64,000 nt of DNA, taken from assembly GCF_008369125.1 (NCBI RefSeq), contig NZ_VOAY01000003.1, forward strand, positions 248,001-312,000, given 5' to 3'. The stretch is from Allopusillimonas sp008369125 (GTDB lineage: Bacteria; Pseudomonadota; Gammaproteobacteria; Burkholderiales; Burkholderiaceae_B). Position numbers and translations under genes: made by a program. Under the pieces are notes generated by a model. It made no database searches. It worked only from the letters and a program-made list of their open reading frames with translations, and was not told the origin of the DNA. Positions 53,489 through 62,915 of the stretch are shown piece by piece. The stretch's first letter is position 1, and each line of letters begins with the position of its first letter.

Positions 53489-54622
53489 TTAGAGCGACTC
53501 TTTGAGCAAGCGGCGATAGTCGTCGCGACTTGCGTCCAAGGGATTGGTGTTGTGGCTGTGATCAGCCAAGGCACCCTCAATTATGCGGTCAAATAGTTCT
53601 TCACCTACGTCGATCTGGCTCAGGCGGGTAGGTAGCCCCAGACGCGCAGTCATGTCGTATACGGCCTGGGCGACATCGGTATCAGCGGGCAGTCCCATTG
53701 CCTGCGCCATGCGAGCCAGTTTATTTTCACTGACCATGGTGTCGGCGCTTGCGTTGAAGCGAATCACTGCAGGCAGCAAGATCGCATTCAGGGTTCCGTG
53801 GTGCAGGACCGGGTTGATACCACCCAGAGCGTGGCTCAGGCTGTGCACGCAACCCAAGCCTTTCTGGAAAGCCAAGGCACCCTGCATAGAGGCGCTCATC
53901 ATGTTCAGGCGAGCGTCACGGTTACCAGGTTCCAGTGTGGCGATTTCAATGTGTGCCCAAGCGCGACGCAGACCATCCAATGCAATACCATCTGCGGGCG
54001 GATTGAATGCAGGGGCCATGAAAGTTTCCATGCAGTGTGCAATAGCGTCCATGCCGGTTGCTGCCGTCATGCCGGCGGGTAGTCCCAAGGTTAGTTCTGG
54101 ATCACAAATGGCAACCCTGGGCACGACAAAGGGAGATATCACACCGACCTTGCGGCCATCATCCAGAATCAAGATGGCGCCGCGCCCTACTTCACTGCCT
54201 GTGCCCGCCGTGGTGGGGATCGCGATGACCGGGGCCGTTGCGGCAGTGATACGTTTTAAGCCATCCTCAATAACGGCGAATTCGCGCAGAGGCCCCGGAT
54301 GGGTTGCGCAGACGGCAACCCCTTTAGCCAGATCAATAGATGAACCGCCACCGAGTGCAATAACGCCGTCACAATTCTTTTCTTGATACAGCGCGACGGC
54401 AGCACGTACTACACTTTCACTGGGGTTCGGGGGCGTCTGGTCGAATACCACTGCCGGTAAATCTAGGTATTGCTGGACCTGATCTAACAATCCGGCTTTT
54501 CGTATGCCCGCGTCTGTAACAATCAGCGGACGGTTTATCCCCAGTTTGACACACTCATCTCTTAATAAACGAACGCTTCCGAAGCCGAACTGCACCTGAG
54601 TAATATAATTGATAAGCGCCAT
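53489..54622 (-). CDS. iron-containing alcohol dehydrogenase (group III)
   Basis: A 377-residue oxidoreductase with the cofactor motif ALGGGSSIDLAKG (about 89-101), PTTAGTGSEVGRGAIL and the metal-ligand region ATGMDAIAHCMETFMAP, then GCVHSLSHALGG and a downstream HHGTLNAILLP. The family oxidises or reduces primary alcohols, lactaldehyde, maleylacetate and others. The start and length are normal. It may serve the sugar-acid cluster or an aldehyde intermediate, but is separated from it by the IS remnant. Confidence 0.92.
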   Translation of the reverse strand: MALINYITQVQFGFGSVRLLRDECVKLGINRPLIVTDAGIRKAGLLDQVQQYLDLPAVVFDQTPPNPSESVVRAAVALYQEKNCDGVIALGGGSSIDLAKGVAVCATHPGPLREFAVIEDGLKRITAATAPVIAIPTTAGTGSEVGRGAILILDDGRKVGVISPFVVPRVAICDPELTLGLPAGMTAATGMDAIAHCMETFMAPAFNPPADGIALDGLRRAWAHIEIATLEPGNRDARLNMMSASMQGALAFQKGLGCVHSLSHALGGINPVLHHGTLNAILLPAVIRFNASADTMVSENKLARMAQAMGLPADTDVAQAVYDMTARLGLPTRLSQIDVGEELFDRIIEGALADHSHNTNPLDASRDDYRRLLKESL

Positions 54623-54782
54623 ATTTGTTACTGCCTATATAGTATTAGTAGTGAGATGTCACACTGATTACCAACTATAACGATATGTGCTCGCTTGGCC
54701 TAATGACAACTACTGATGCGCTCATAACTAACGCTTATGCCGGGTTTACCCTCCCTCAGCTCCATTATTACTCGATTTGCGC

Positions 54783-55106
54783 ATGCGCCAACTGCGCCTG
54801 CTGATTTCCCTGCATGAGCTTGGTACCGTGCAGAAAGCGGCTGATGCGGTAGGTTTATCCCAGCCCGATGCAACCAAAGCACTAAACTAAATTGAAGCCA
54901 CGCTGGGAGTGCAACTGTTTCTTCGGACTAATCGAGGGTTGGAAATCACCGCTATGGGCTTGTGTGCCGTGCGTTATTCGCGACTGATCCACACTAATTT
55001 GGCGGCTTTTCATGAAGAAATTTGAGACATACTGAAAGGTCATGGCGGGCGGCTATCTGTGATGGCCGTCGATGCCGCCGGCCCTTTCTGCGACGCAGCA
55101 GCGTAA
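54783..55106 (+). pseudogene. decayed LysR family regulator
   Basis: Translation gives a typical LysR DNA-binding domain (MRQLRLLISLHELGTVQKAADAVGLSQPDATKALN, continuing EATLGVQLFLRTNRGLEIT). It is interrupted by in-frame stops TAA at 54888-54890 and TGA at 55023-55025, and ends at TAA 55104-55106. The effector-binding domain is missing. It probably once controlled the adjacent alcohol dehydrogenase or CoA ligase genes. The frame is open upstream (LLLDLR before the ATG), so the original start was further left. Confidence 0.85.
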
Positions 55107-55489
55107 ACGACATGGAATGGCTCACATAAGTATATGAGGCGGCGACTTTATTCTATTTGAACCGTATATAGATAACTTTAGCCTTTCTTATTCAAGCCAT
55201 CGCCTCAATGTGTGTTTATCGGACGCATACCGATGAGGCACAGGCTTGTCCATTACTGACCGAGATGTATCATTAGCAATAACCCAGTCTCCACTCTGCT
55301 GTGTGTAGATAAGCCTGCCAGTCTAAATAAGAAGTTACGGGCTTCAAGAATTTAACGAGAGCTAGGAGTACAAATACCCCTGAGCCGCACATGATGGCCC
55401 GCTGCCTGATTTGTCCCGCTGGGTTGGAAGGGGCGGATTACCCTTGGCTGCCTGTTACTGTTACCGTATGGGCATTCTCATATAAAACC
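55107..55489. other. non-coding stretch between the LysR remnant and the CoA ligase
   Basis: About 380 AT-rich bases in which no gene, tRNA or strong hairpin was recognised. It may contain further decayed sequence from the lost C-terminal part of the regulator. GACTTTATT at 55144-55152 is noted under the Tn7 discussion. Confidence 0.4.
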
Positions 55490-57097
55490 TTATAAGGCCC
55501 GTTTTAGGGTTAAGCCAGCCTTCTCCCGATCCCAAGTGTCTGCGGTCAACCCTTCTGTGCGAAGTTTGTGCTTTTGTAGTTTCCCACTAGCAGTTTTCGG
55601 TAATTCATTAACTATTCTTATATAACGAGGAACCATATAATGTGGCAACCTCTCTGCCAGAAATACGACTAACTTCGCAAGATCTAGTGAGGCGCCCGCA
55701 ATCGGTGTGATGACGGCGAGTACCTCTTCTTCGCTGTATTCACTCGGCACGGCAATGGCCACTGCTTCCTGGATTCCAGGATAACTACATATCTCGCCTT
55801 CAAGTTCAAACGAAGAAATATTTTCACCACGCCGTCGGATAATATCTTTGAAGCGATCGACGAAATAGAAATTATTATCTTGGTCTTCTTTGAATGCATC
55901 CCCAGTGTGGAACCACCCATTTCGAGTTGCTTGTACAGTCGCTTCAGCATCATTAAAATATCCCGAAAAGAGCGCCCATGGTCGATGTGATCGAACCAAT
56001 AATTCACCAACTTCCCCGGGAGAAACTGCTTGATCTTGCGCGTCAGCTACACGCAACTCGAACCAGGGGCGTGCCTGCCCGCACAGCCCAGATTTGGAGA
56101 TTCCCGGACCAGCACTAAGTGGGCTTGCGATTTCCGTCATGTTATATACGGTGTATAGGTCAACGTGAAATCGATCACGAAACTTGACTGCCTCATCGCC
56201 AAAAGGAACGATAAACACCTTTTTTAATGGATGCTGAGTATCTTGATCAGAAGGTGGCTGTTTCAATAAAAAATTAGCCATGACACCCAGCAGCAAAACC
56301 ACTGTGCTTTTCGTTTCGCGTATTGCATCCCAAAATTCTGCGGTCTGAAACGCCTTCATCATCGCAATGGATCCGCCACAGGCCAGCATCGCGTACACGT
56401 ACAGCGTGCTTCCACAATGAAAGATGGGGCCTGCGATCATGCAGCGGTCTGCTTCTACGATGCAGTCGAAAGCATCTGGTCCCATTGTATAAAGCTGCAC
56501 GTACGAGGATACAACTCCCTTTGGAAAGCCGGTTGTGCCAGACGTGTACATGATTGCTTGAGTATCCCAAGGCTCAATGGGCTTTTCTGTCGAGAGAGCG
56601 TCGACGTCAACATCCCTGACGTCGATTAACTGTTCACAGGAGAAATCTGGAATAGTTTTAGGAGGCTCACCATCGACAGTGAGTATGCGTTGCAAATCAC
56701 CGTGGTCGATACCCTCTAGACGACCGACCAGTGAGGCTTGTGCAACCATCAATGTTGCTTTGACGTTATTGAGTATGCGTCCCAAGGGCTTTCCTTTGGA
56801 TGCTGTATTCAAGGGCACGTAGACGGCACCAATATAGTTAATAGCGAACCAGGTAACTAGTAGTTCGGGGCCGTTGCCGAGCCAGCATAGAACCCTGTCG
56901 CCTTGGCGTACATGTTCGGCGAGCAAAGTGGCTGCCCGTGCCTGAACCATTTGCAACGTTTTCGCGTACGTCCAGCTCGGACCACCATGAAATACTACAA
57001 AAATCTTATCCGGTGTATTTTGCGCATGTGATTCCAGCATGTAGCGTAATACGCATGTCTCACGGCTTGGGATCACCGTATTGTGTTCTGTCTTCAT
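55490..57097 (-). CDS. AMP-forming acyl-CoA ligase (CaiC-like)
   Basis: Activates a carboxylic acid with ATP and CoA. The 535 residues contain the P-loop-like YTSGTTGFPKGVV, the adenylate motif VYNMTEIASP, GWFHTGDAFKED and the C-terminal hinge and lysine region LPKTASGKLQKHKLR. Similarity in layout is to crotonobetaine/carnitine-CoA ligases and relatives that act on small acids. GGAGA precedes the ATG. It lies beside a broken crotonase and an orphan binding protein, so the original pathway may be incomplete. Confidence 0.92.
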   Translation of the reverse strand: MKTEHNTVIPSRETCVLRYMLESHAQNTPDKIFVVFHGGPSWTYAKTLQMVQARAATLLAEHVRQGDRVLCWLGNGPELLVTWFAINYIGAVYVPLNTASKGKPLGRILNNVKATLMVAQASLVGRLEGIDHGDLQRILTVDGEPPKTIPDFSCEQLIDVRDVDVDALSTEKPIEPWDTQAIMYTSGTTGFPKGVVSSYVQLYTMGPDAFDCIVEADRCMIAGPIFHCGSTLYVYAMLACGGSIAMMKAFQTAEFWDAIRETKSTVVLLLGVMANFLLKQPPSDQDTQHPLKKVFIVPFGDEAVKFRDRFHVDLYTVYNMTEIASPLSAGPGISKSGLCGQARPWFELRVADAQDQAVSPGEVGELLVRSHRPWALFSGYFNDAEATVQATRNGWFHTGDAFKEDQDNNFYFVDRFKDIIRRRGENISSFELEGEICSYPGIQEAVAIAVPSEYSEEEVLAVITPIAGASLDLAKLVVFLAERLPHYMVPRYIRIVNELPKTASGKLQKHKLRTEGLTADTWDREKAGLTLKRAL

Positions 57098-57544
57098 GGG
57101 CTGTCTCCAGAATGATATCTACGCAGATCTGTATAAGTAAGCTGTGTTGAACTTTCAGGCCTTCGCTACCTCCTCGAACGCAACCGCCTGGCTAAACGCC
57201 CTGCAAGCATGTGGAAAGTATGCGGATTAGCTTGCACGAGCTATGGGATCGTTTTGTGCCTGATACGCGCTTGAAGACCTACAGGCTGGCAGCGATTGGA
57301 GCAAACCAGTAACGTTCGGGCTTCCTTTCCCATCTCAGGAAAGATTTTAAAAAACTCGGTGACATCTTTGCCTATTACGCCAGATCTACTAAGTTACTCG
57401 GATGGCCCACTGTGTTATTCAGGTGCTCGGACGAACATTTCGCTTGCCAACCTAGAGGTTAATCGTTGACAATAAACAAACATACTAGGTAGTACGTAAC
57501 TGCCTGCTAGTATATTCTAGACCGTAGAAAAAGAGGTGAAGTAC
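57098..57544. other. divergent gap between the CoA ligase and the crotonase remnant
   Basis: No intact gene. An unrecognised 38-codon plus-strand frame ends near 57312 (tail RLAAIGANQ). ATACTAG at 57482-57488 is inverted as CTAGTAT at 57507-57513, just upstream of the crotonase start, and may be an operator. Confidence 0.4.
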
Positions 57545-57970
57545 ATGCCTCGTTTCGAAGAGGTTTCAGACATAATGCTACGAATTGAACATAATGGCGT
57601 TGTTGCAACGGTGAGTTTCGACAGGGGCAAGAAAGCCAATGCATTAGATCTGGTCTCGATTCGCGCCCCCACTGAGGCTGCACGTCAACTCGAAAGAGAC
57701 GATACGTTACGCGTAGCAGTGTTAACCGGAACTGCGAAAATGTTTTGCGCAGGCATTGATCTCTCTGATCGCGCGCTATGGGCAAATAACGAACCGTTGA
57801 TCATGCAGCGGACGTTTGCCGAAGGGCAATCTATGTGCCGAGCGTGGGCGAGCCTTCCTCAACTGACAATCGCTGCGATTGACGCCCAAGTATTTCCTAT
57901 CGACCTAGCACATGCTCAGTGTGATCAATTTTTACGATGCCGGCAACTGTCGACAACCCATATTGAATAA
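57545..57970 (+). pseudogene. truncated enoyl-CoA hydratase/isomerase (crotonase)
   Basis: The first ~115 residues follow the crotonase pattern: LRIEHNGVVATVSFDRGKKANALD, LRVAVLTGTAKMFCAGIDLS (oxyanion-hole strand) and SLPQLTIAAIDAQVF. After that the frame departs from the family, and the protein ends at 141 residues instead of about 260, without the second half of the active site. AGAGGTG lies seven bases before ATG 57545. A deletion or frameshift has probably removed the rest. Confidence 0.82.
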
Positions 57971-58088
57971 TTCAATCTTTAAATAAGCGTTAGCCGGTTG
58001 GGCCATGTTGTGGAAGCTGTGTTTTAGAGCATTACTCGTTATAAATAGATCTGCTATATGCAGACGTTCTGTTAATTGGAGGAGTTTT

Positions 58089-59294
58089 ATGAGCCGTTTA
58101 CTTACCGTATTATTCACACTTTCGGTACTCACAGTATCAATGCAAGCTAAGGCGATCGATCCGATACGTATCGGTGTGTTGACTGATCTATCAGGAATGA
58201 ATGCTGACCTGTCTGGCAAAGGCTCTGTTGAGGCTGCCAAAATGGCTGTAGATGATTTTGGTGGCAAAGTTTTGGGACGCACTATAGAAGTCATATCAGC
58301 GGACCACCAGAACAAGACAGATATTGGTTCTGCAATTGTACGCAAATGGATAGACCAAGAAAACGTCAAAGCAGTAGTCGATGTTCCGACTTCCTCTGTG
58401 GCGCTGGCTGTACAGGACCTCACGCGTCAAGCCAATATCGCCTTCCTAATTTCAACGGGTGGGTCCTCTGATCTCACTGGTAAGCATTGCTCTCCCTCGA
58501 CAGTGCAATGGACCTATGACACTTATGCGCTTGCTAATGGTACGGGACGAGCGTTGACCGAATCTGGTGAGAAAACCTGGTATTTTTTGACTGCTAATTA
58601 TGCATTTGGCTCTGCTTTGCAACGCGATACTACGGCCGCAATTGAAGCGACTGGCGGTAAAGTCTTAGGCTCCGTGCGTCATCCACTGGGAACAATCGAT
58701 TTCTCTTCTTTTTTACTGCAGGCGCAGTCATCAAAAGCACAAATGATAGCTTTAGCGAATTCTTCGGGAGATACGACTGCGGCAATCAAGCAAGCGAATG
58801 AATTTGGCCTGATTACGGGTGGCCAAAAACTGGCTTCTTTGCTAATGTTTATTTCCGATGTCGACGGCCTCGGGCTGGATAAGGCTCAGGGCTTGCTGCT
58901 TACGACCGGTTTTTACTGGGATATGGATGAAAAAACCAGAGCATGGTCCAAGAGGTTTGCGCCTCACAACGATGGAAAAATGCCGACGATGGCACAGGCT
59001 GGCGTTTATTCGGTCGTGCTGAATTTTCTGAAAGGTGTGGAGGCCAGTGGTAGCCTCGAAGGAGAGGCGGTGGTTGGGCAAATGCGCGACATGAAGATCG
59101 ATGATATGTTTGCACGCAATGCCTATCTACGTGTTGACGGTCGTCTTGTGCACGATATGTACCTGGCACAGGTAAAAACGCCGTCTGAATCAAAAGGCCG
59201 TTGGGATTACTACAAAATACTACGGACAATTCCAGGTGACAAGGCGTTTCGACCGTTAGCCGAAGGTGGATGCCCTCTGGTTGATTCAAAATAG
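58089..59294 (+). CDS. ABC-type branched-chain amino acid/urea-like substrate-binding protein (orphan)
   Basis: Periplasmic type-1 binding protein of 401 residues: signal peptide (VLTVSMQAKA), family start DPIRIGVLTDLSGMNADLSGKGSVEAAKMAVDDFGG, and HPLGTIDFSSFLLQAQ in the middle. GGAGGAG lies upstream of ATG 58089. No permease or ATPase genes (livHMGF type) are nearby, so it would need partners encoded elsewhere. This subgroup often binds aromatic or short acids, which would fit the CoA ligase next door. Confidence 0.9.
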   Translation: MSRLLTVLFTLSVLTVSMQAKAIDPIRIGVLTDLSGMNADLSGKGSVEAAKMAVDDFGGKVLGRTIEVISADHQNKTDIGSAIVRKWIDQENVKAVVDVPTSSVALAVQDLTRQANIAFLISTGGSSDLTGKHCSPSTVQWTYDTYALANGTGRALTESGEKTWYFLTANYAFGSALQRDTTAAIEATGGKVLGSVRHPLGTIDFSSFLLQAQSSKAQMIALANSSGDTTAAIKQANEFGLITGGQKLASLLMFISDVDGLGLDKAQGLLLTTGFYWDMDEKTRAWSKRFAPHNDGKMPTMAQAGVYSVVLNFLKGVEASGSLEGEAVVGQMRDMKIDDMFARNAYLRVDGRLVHDMYLAQVKTPSESKGRWDYYKILRTIPGDKAFRPLAEGGCPLVDSK

Positions 59295-59869
59295 TTCTGA
59301 TGTTGATGGGAACAACTCTCGTGTTTTAGCCTATCACCAGGCAAATTCAAAAAAACCAAGTCTTTTCCAATTTGTTGATGAGTCGGAAGGGATGCCTGAA
59401 TTCAGAAGTCAGGCATCCTTCAGACTTATTTCATATTGACTGGCCAAAATATTGTCTACTGTTTGTTCAGCGGGAATTAACTTGGCCGGCCAAGATAGTT
59501 GACGCGCGACACCTGTCCCTTTTCCGTTCGATAAGAACCGATAAACAGCTTTTGTGTTTGCCCAATCCTGACACGCAAATGGCAGACTGTTACCGACGCC
59601 ATTTCACAAGTGTTTCATCAGACGTTCAATGCGATTATCCAACCGCTTATCACCGAATCGGCTAAATAGCCAATTGATTAGCTAGCCATCGGACAGTTTG
59701 CTATTAACTATAGAAAATAAAATCCTGGTTGGGCGAGGCATGAACTTACTCCTCACAGCTACAAACCTTTGTGAGATATTTATATAAATTTGTGTATAAA
59801 TGCAAGGTTCATCGTGCGCTTACATACATGAACGCCTGGAGGGAAACAGCTACTCTAAGGTCGAGAATA
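59295..59869. other. 575-bp gap between the binding protein and the TetR gene
   Basis: Apart from the terminator-like hairpin at 59387-59420 no feature was recognised. Short frames at 59372-59665 and 59771-60106 have no recognisable product. Confidence 0.4.
59387..59420 (+). terminator. hairpin downstream of the binding-protein gene
   Basis: GGATGCCTGA (59390-59399) and TCAGGCATCC (59409-59418) form a perfect 10-bp stem, extended by flanking AAGG/CCTT-type pairs. The following TTCAGACTTATTTC is a weak U-tract. Confidence 0.6.
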
Positions 59870-60520
59870 CTAAACCCGAGTACTCAAACCGTTCATCAGA
59901 CTTTCAACAAGCTTGTCGGCCAAAATGAGCCGATCATGGTGCGTTTCATTTGGGCGCGGACGGTACCATACAACAAGCCAACTTATGGAGCCGAGGGCAG
60001 CCTTGATCGCGATCGACACGTCGGATATCTGCAGCGAACCGTCCTGGACGCCATCGAGTGCAACAGTTTTGAACAACGATTCAAAATCGTTCCGAATTGC
60101 CATTAGCTCGGCCAAGACGCACCGTTGTGCGGGTGTTGTGGCAATTATCCGGTACATGTGCACGCCCTGAACTACCACCGTCTCGAAAGGAAGGTTCTCC
60201 ATCATGGAGAGCGCATATTGCTTCAACATCAGTGAGAGGCGTTGTGCTCCCGTTCCTTCTTGTGCCATGGCGGGTGCGATCGCCGCGAAGTTTCGACGCA
60301 TCCCTTCGCGGTGCACATCGAAAAATAAATCTACTTTTGAACAGTAATAGTGATATATCCGGCCTTTGGTAGAACTGATCCGGCGCGCCACGTCGTCAAT
60401 ACTGCTCGCGTGGAACCCACGTTCCATGAAACTCTCTGCGGCAGCAGTCAAAACCTCCATGTTGCCGCTACCATCGTTGCGAGGTCGATTTCTGTCAAGG
60501 TTTGTTGATACCTGATTCAT
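59870..60520 (-). CDS. TetR family transcriptional regulator
   Basis: A 216-residue repressor-type protein with the N-terminal helix-turn-helix (VLTAAAESFMERGFHASSIDDVARRISSTKGRIYHYYCSKVDLFFD) and an all-helical ligand domain. It resembles the acyl-CoA-responsive branch in layout. Its target is unknown; the CoA ligase, crotonase and binding-protein genes to its left are the nearest candidates. Confidence 0.92.
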   Translation of the reverse strand: MNQVSTNLDRNRPRNDGSGNMEVLTAAAESFMERGFHASSIDDVARRISSTKGRIYHYYCSKVDLFFDVHREGMRRNFAAIAPAMAQEGTGAQRLSLMLKQYALSMMENLPFETVVVQGVHMYRIIATTPAQRCVLAELMAIRNDFESLFKTVALDGVQDGSLQISDVSIAIKAALGSISWLVVWYRPRPNETHHDRLILADKLVESLMNGLSTRV

Positions 60521-61363
60521 ACAGCCCCTAAAGTTTCTTGGTCGTGGATAAGATCTTGGTTCTTGTTGGAATTAAGCTAGACCTTACTCACCAGTTGCGT
60601 GTCTTTTGAGACCGTCAAGACCAGGGCGCATTATTACAGGATCTATTTATTATCACCCGTGTGGCGCTGTGTATATGTATTCTACAAGCCCACAACAGTG
60701 GTCGTTGACAGTATTTGCAGATTTTAATCAAGTACTCAGGGTACGCATTATTGCCAAGCGTACAGAGACAACATTGCGTGAAGCCAGCCGCTAATCGCTA
60801 AATTTTATCATGAATAGTTGACCCATTAACAACAGACAAGTTGACGCCATTCCAAATGCCAGCTGAAGCACCTCGGGTTTTATCTGCCCCCTAAGACTTG
60901 GGCAATTAAACAGACTCTACATGATTTTGTACCCAACTTTGGAGGCAGGTCGCTGGCATCAAGACCCTGCCGACGATGGCTGTTTATGCTGACCTCAAGA
61001 ACGCCGTCAGAGCGACCTCCGAAGGTCTGCGACAAGAAGCGGGAGCGAACCTGCGTGTGACCGTCATCTCTGGCGCGCTTACTCGAACGTACAAAGTTCA
61101 TCATCAATATTGTCAACTGGAAACATGTCTTGAGTTGCTAATTCGACAGACTTTATTACTCCGTTTTACACCCTACCCTCAACAAGAATGGCCAGCACGG
61201 AACTTAACGTTTTGTCCAGCAAAAGTTGACCCCACCAAAGATGATTAACGAGCAAGCGCATCCACGTCGAAGCTGGATGCGCGAATGAATACGATGTAAG
61301 CAGAAACCACGTTGTTCTCCTTTATCCATGGCACGTAAATATAACGATTACGTGGAAAGCAAT
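60521..61363. other. gap with remnant DNA between TetR and the GlcG-like gene
   Basis: The 843-bp stretch carries the SDR remnant listed next and a perfect hairpin (CGCATCCA with TGGATGCG) near 61257-61282. Otherwise it shows no gene. It probably marks the ragged right edge of the accessory region. Confidence 0.45.
60958..61083 (+). pseudogene. fragment of an SDR oxidoreductase
   Basis: Translation around 60976 reads MAVYADLKNAVRATSEGLRQ, continuing EAGANLRVTVISGALTRT. This is the catalytic YxxxK segment and following strand of a classical SDR. Upstream and downstream parts of the gene are missing. It is a remnant of a gene of about 240 codons. Confidence 0.75.
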
Positions 61364-61780
61364 TTAGGCTAGAAGACCAAACGCCCGTAGTGCGTCCTCG
61401 GCGGCTTCATGATCCTGCGCCGATGTGCCGCCTGAGACACCAAGGCCACCTTCAAGTTTGCCATCCAAGACAATTGGCACACCGCCACCCACGGCCATGA
61501 GCCGCGGATGCTGAGCCAACGGCGCCACCATTGGGTCGCTCATGTACTGATTCCACTGGTAAGTAGACAAACCAAACGATGCTGCTGTCCATGCTTTATC
61601 TATGGCAACTTCAGCCGTCAAAAAGGGAGCGCTGTCGGCACGCTCAAAAGCGCGCAAGTGGCCCCCCGCATCGGTAATAGCAATCGTAGCGGCAAACCCA
61701 CGTAAAGAGCATGCCTGGCGGGCATGTGCGAGCAGTTCATGGGCCTGTTCCAGGCTCAGAGTATTGGTGTGTGAATTCAT
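61364..61780 (-). CDS. GlcG/HbpS family haem-binding-like protein
   Basis: A 138-residue protein of the GlcG/HbpS fold, with the typical GFAATIAITDAGGHLRAFERADSAP segment, AIDKAWTAASF and GGGVPIVLDGKLEGGLGVSGG. Members bind haem, cobalamin-like or small ligands or are of unknown role, and are often next to oxidoreductases. AGGA lies upstream of ATG 61780. It follows the quinone-oxidoreductase-like gene by 22 bp and is probably co-transcribed. Confidence 0.9.
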   Translation of the reverse strand: MNSHTNTLSLEQAHELLAHARQACSLRGFAATIAITDAGGHLRAFERADSAPFLTAEVAIDKAWTAASFGLSTYQWNQYMSDPMVAPLAQHPRLMAVGGGVPIVLDGKLEGGLGVSGGTSAQDHEAAEDALRAFGLLA

Positions 61781-61802
61781 GGCTATTCCTGATGTTGATA
61801 AA

Positions 61803-62816
61803 TTATTGAGCGGCAACGACGACTTTACCGATCATGTTGCCCGCCTCTACCAGCGCATGGGCCTGCACGAGGCTCGCGGCATCAAGGCCATCAATACGGC
61901 GGGTGAGCGTGTGCACGACATCACCCCTGTCTACCAGCTCGGCCATGCGGCGAAGCAACGCGTGCTGCCGGGAAAGGGTACGCGTAGTGAATATCGGGCG
62001 CGTGTACATCAGCTCCCAATGAATTGAAATTGACTTGGTTTTGAATGGTCCAATATCGAGATCTTTCGGGTCGTCGATCAGCGCGAATTTGCCTTCCGGT
62101 CGCATGATCGCTGCGATCTGAGGTACGTAGCTGGCGCTTTCGTTGAGGCCAGAAACAAAATCAACCTCCTTGATGCCCAGCTCCAACAACTGCGGCGCCC
62201 AGGGCTCGCGATGATTGATAACGTAGTGGGCGCCATGCGCCAGAACCCAATCTCGTGTTTGCTTGCGTGAGGCAGTTCCGATGATGGTAATGCCGGTCAA
62301 GCGGCGCGCGAGCTGAGTAAGAATGGACCCCACACCACCTGCAGCGCCCGTAACCAAGAGGACGGCGCTTTCGGTGGGATCGGCCTCATGGACCCGCAGG
62401 CGGTCGAAGAGAATCTCCCATGCAGTGATTGCTGTCAGCGGCAAGGACGCTGCCTGCGCAAAGTCCAGCGACTGAGGCATCGGGCCCACGATGCGCTCGT
62501 CGACAGCATGCAGTTCGCTATTACTACCTGGTCGAGTAATGTCACCCGCATACCAAACTTTCTCGCCAGGCTTGAAACGCGTGACCAACGGCCCCGTCGC
62601 CCGAACAATCCCTGCGGCATCCCAACCCAAAATGCGTGGGGCCCCGTTTGGTACATCTCCATGAGCCCGAATTTTGGTGTCCGCTGGGTTCACGGAGACT
62701 GCTCTCACCTCCACAAGAAGGTCGTGGTCGCGCAACTCAGGAGTACTGACATCAATGTCTTGCAGAGCCTCGGAATGGTCAATCGGATGGTTTTGGTAAA
62801 AGCCAACAGCTTTCAT
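61803..62816 (-). CDS. zinc-type alcohol dehydrogenase-like protein (quinone oxidoreductase group)
   Basis: A 337-residue MDR-superfamily reductase. The N-terminal GroES-like domain has SVNPADTKIRAHG and ILGWDAAGIV. The cofactor site is VTGAAGGVGSILTQLARRL. The catalytic zinc Cys/His set of true alcohol dehydrogenases is missing, as usual for the ZADH/quinone-reductase branch. GGAG precedes ATG 62816. It is divergent from a LysR gene, the likely regulator. Confidence 0.93.
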   Translation of the reverse strand: MKAVGFYQNHPIDHSEALQDIDVSTPELRDHDLLVEVRAVSVNPADTKIRAHGDVPNGAPRILGWDAAGIVRATGPLVTRFKPGEKVWYAGDITRPGSNSELHAVDERIVGPMPQSLDFAQAASLPLTAITAWEILFDRLRVHEADPTESAVLLVTGAAGGVGSILTQLARRLTGITIIGTASRKQTRDWVLAHGAHYVINHREPWAPQLLELGIKEVDFVSGLNESASYVPQIAAIMRPEGKFALIDDPKDLDIGPFKTKSISIHWELMYTRPIFTTRTLSRQHALLRRMAELVDRGDVVHTLTRRIDGLDAASLVQAHALVEAGNMIGKVVVAAQ

Positions 62817-62915
62817 AAGTGTGCTCCATGTTTGGTCTAAGGCTTACATTATGTCTATCCTCTTCTTTCGGAAACATGGGCTAATATCAGGAACACTTAT
62901 CGTTTTTTAAAGAAA

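Noticed and set aside
55144..55152. A further GACTTTATT matching the Tn7-end core
   Set aside because: The bases that follow show no terminal ACA and no similarity to the 43031-43052 edge, so it is probably a chance match. Another 8-base match inside the lrp gene shows that such hits do occur by chance.
60799..61234. Repeated AGTTGACC-like strings suggesting IS ends
   Set aside because: The copies are in the same orientation rather than inverted and no transposase remnant is present.
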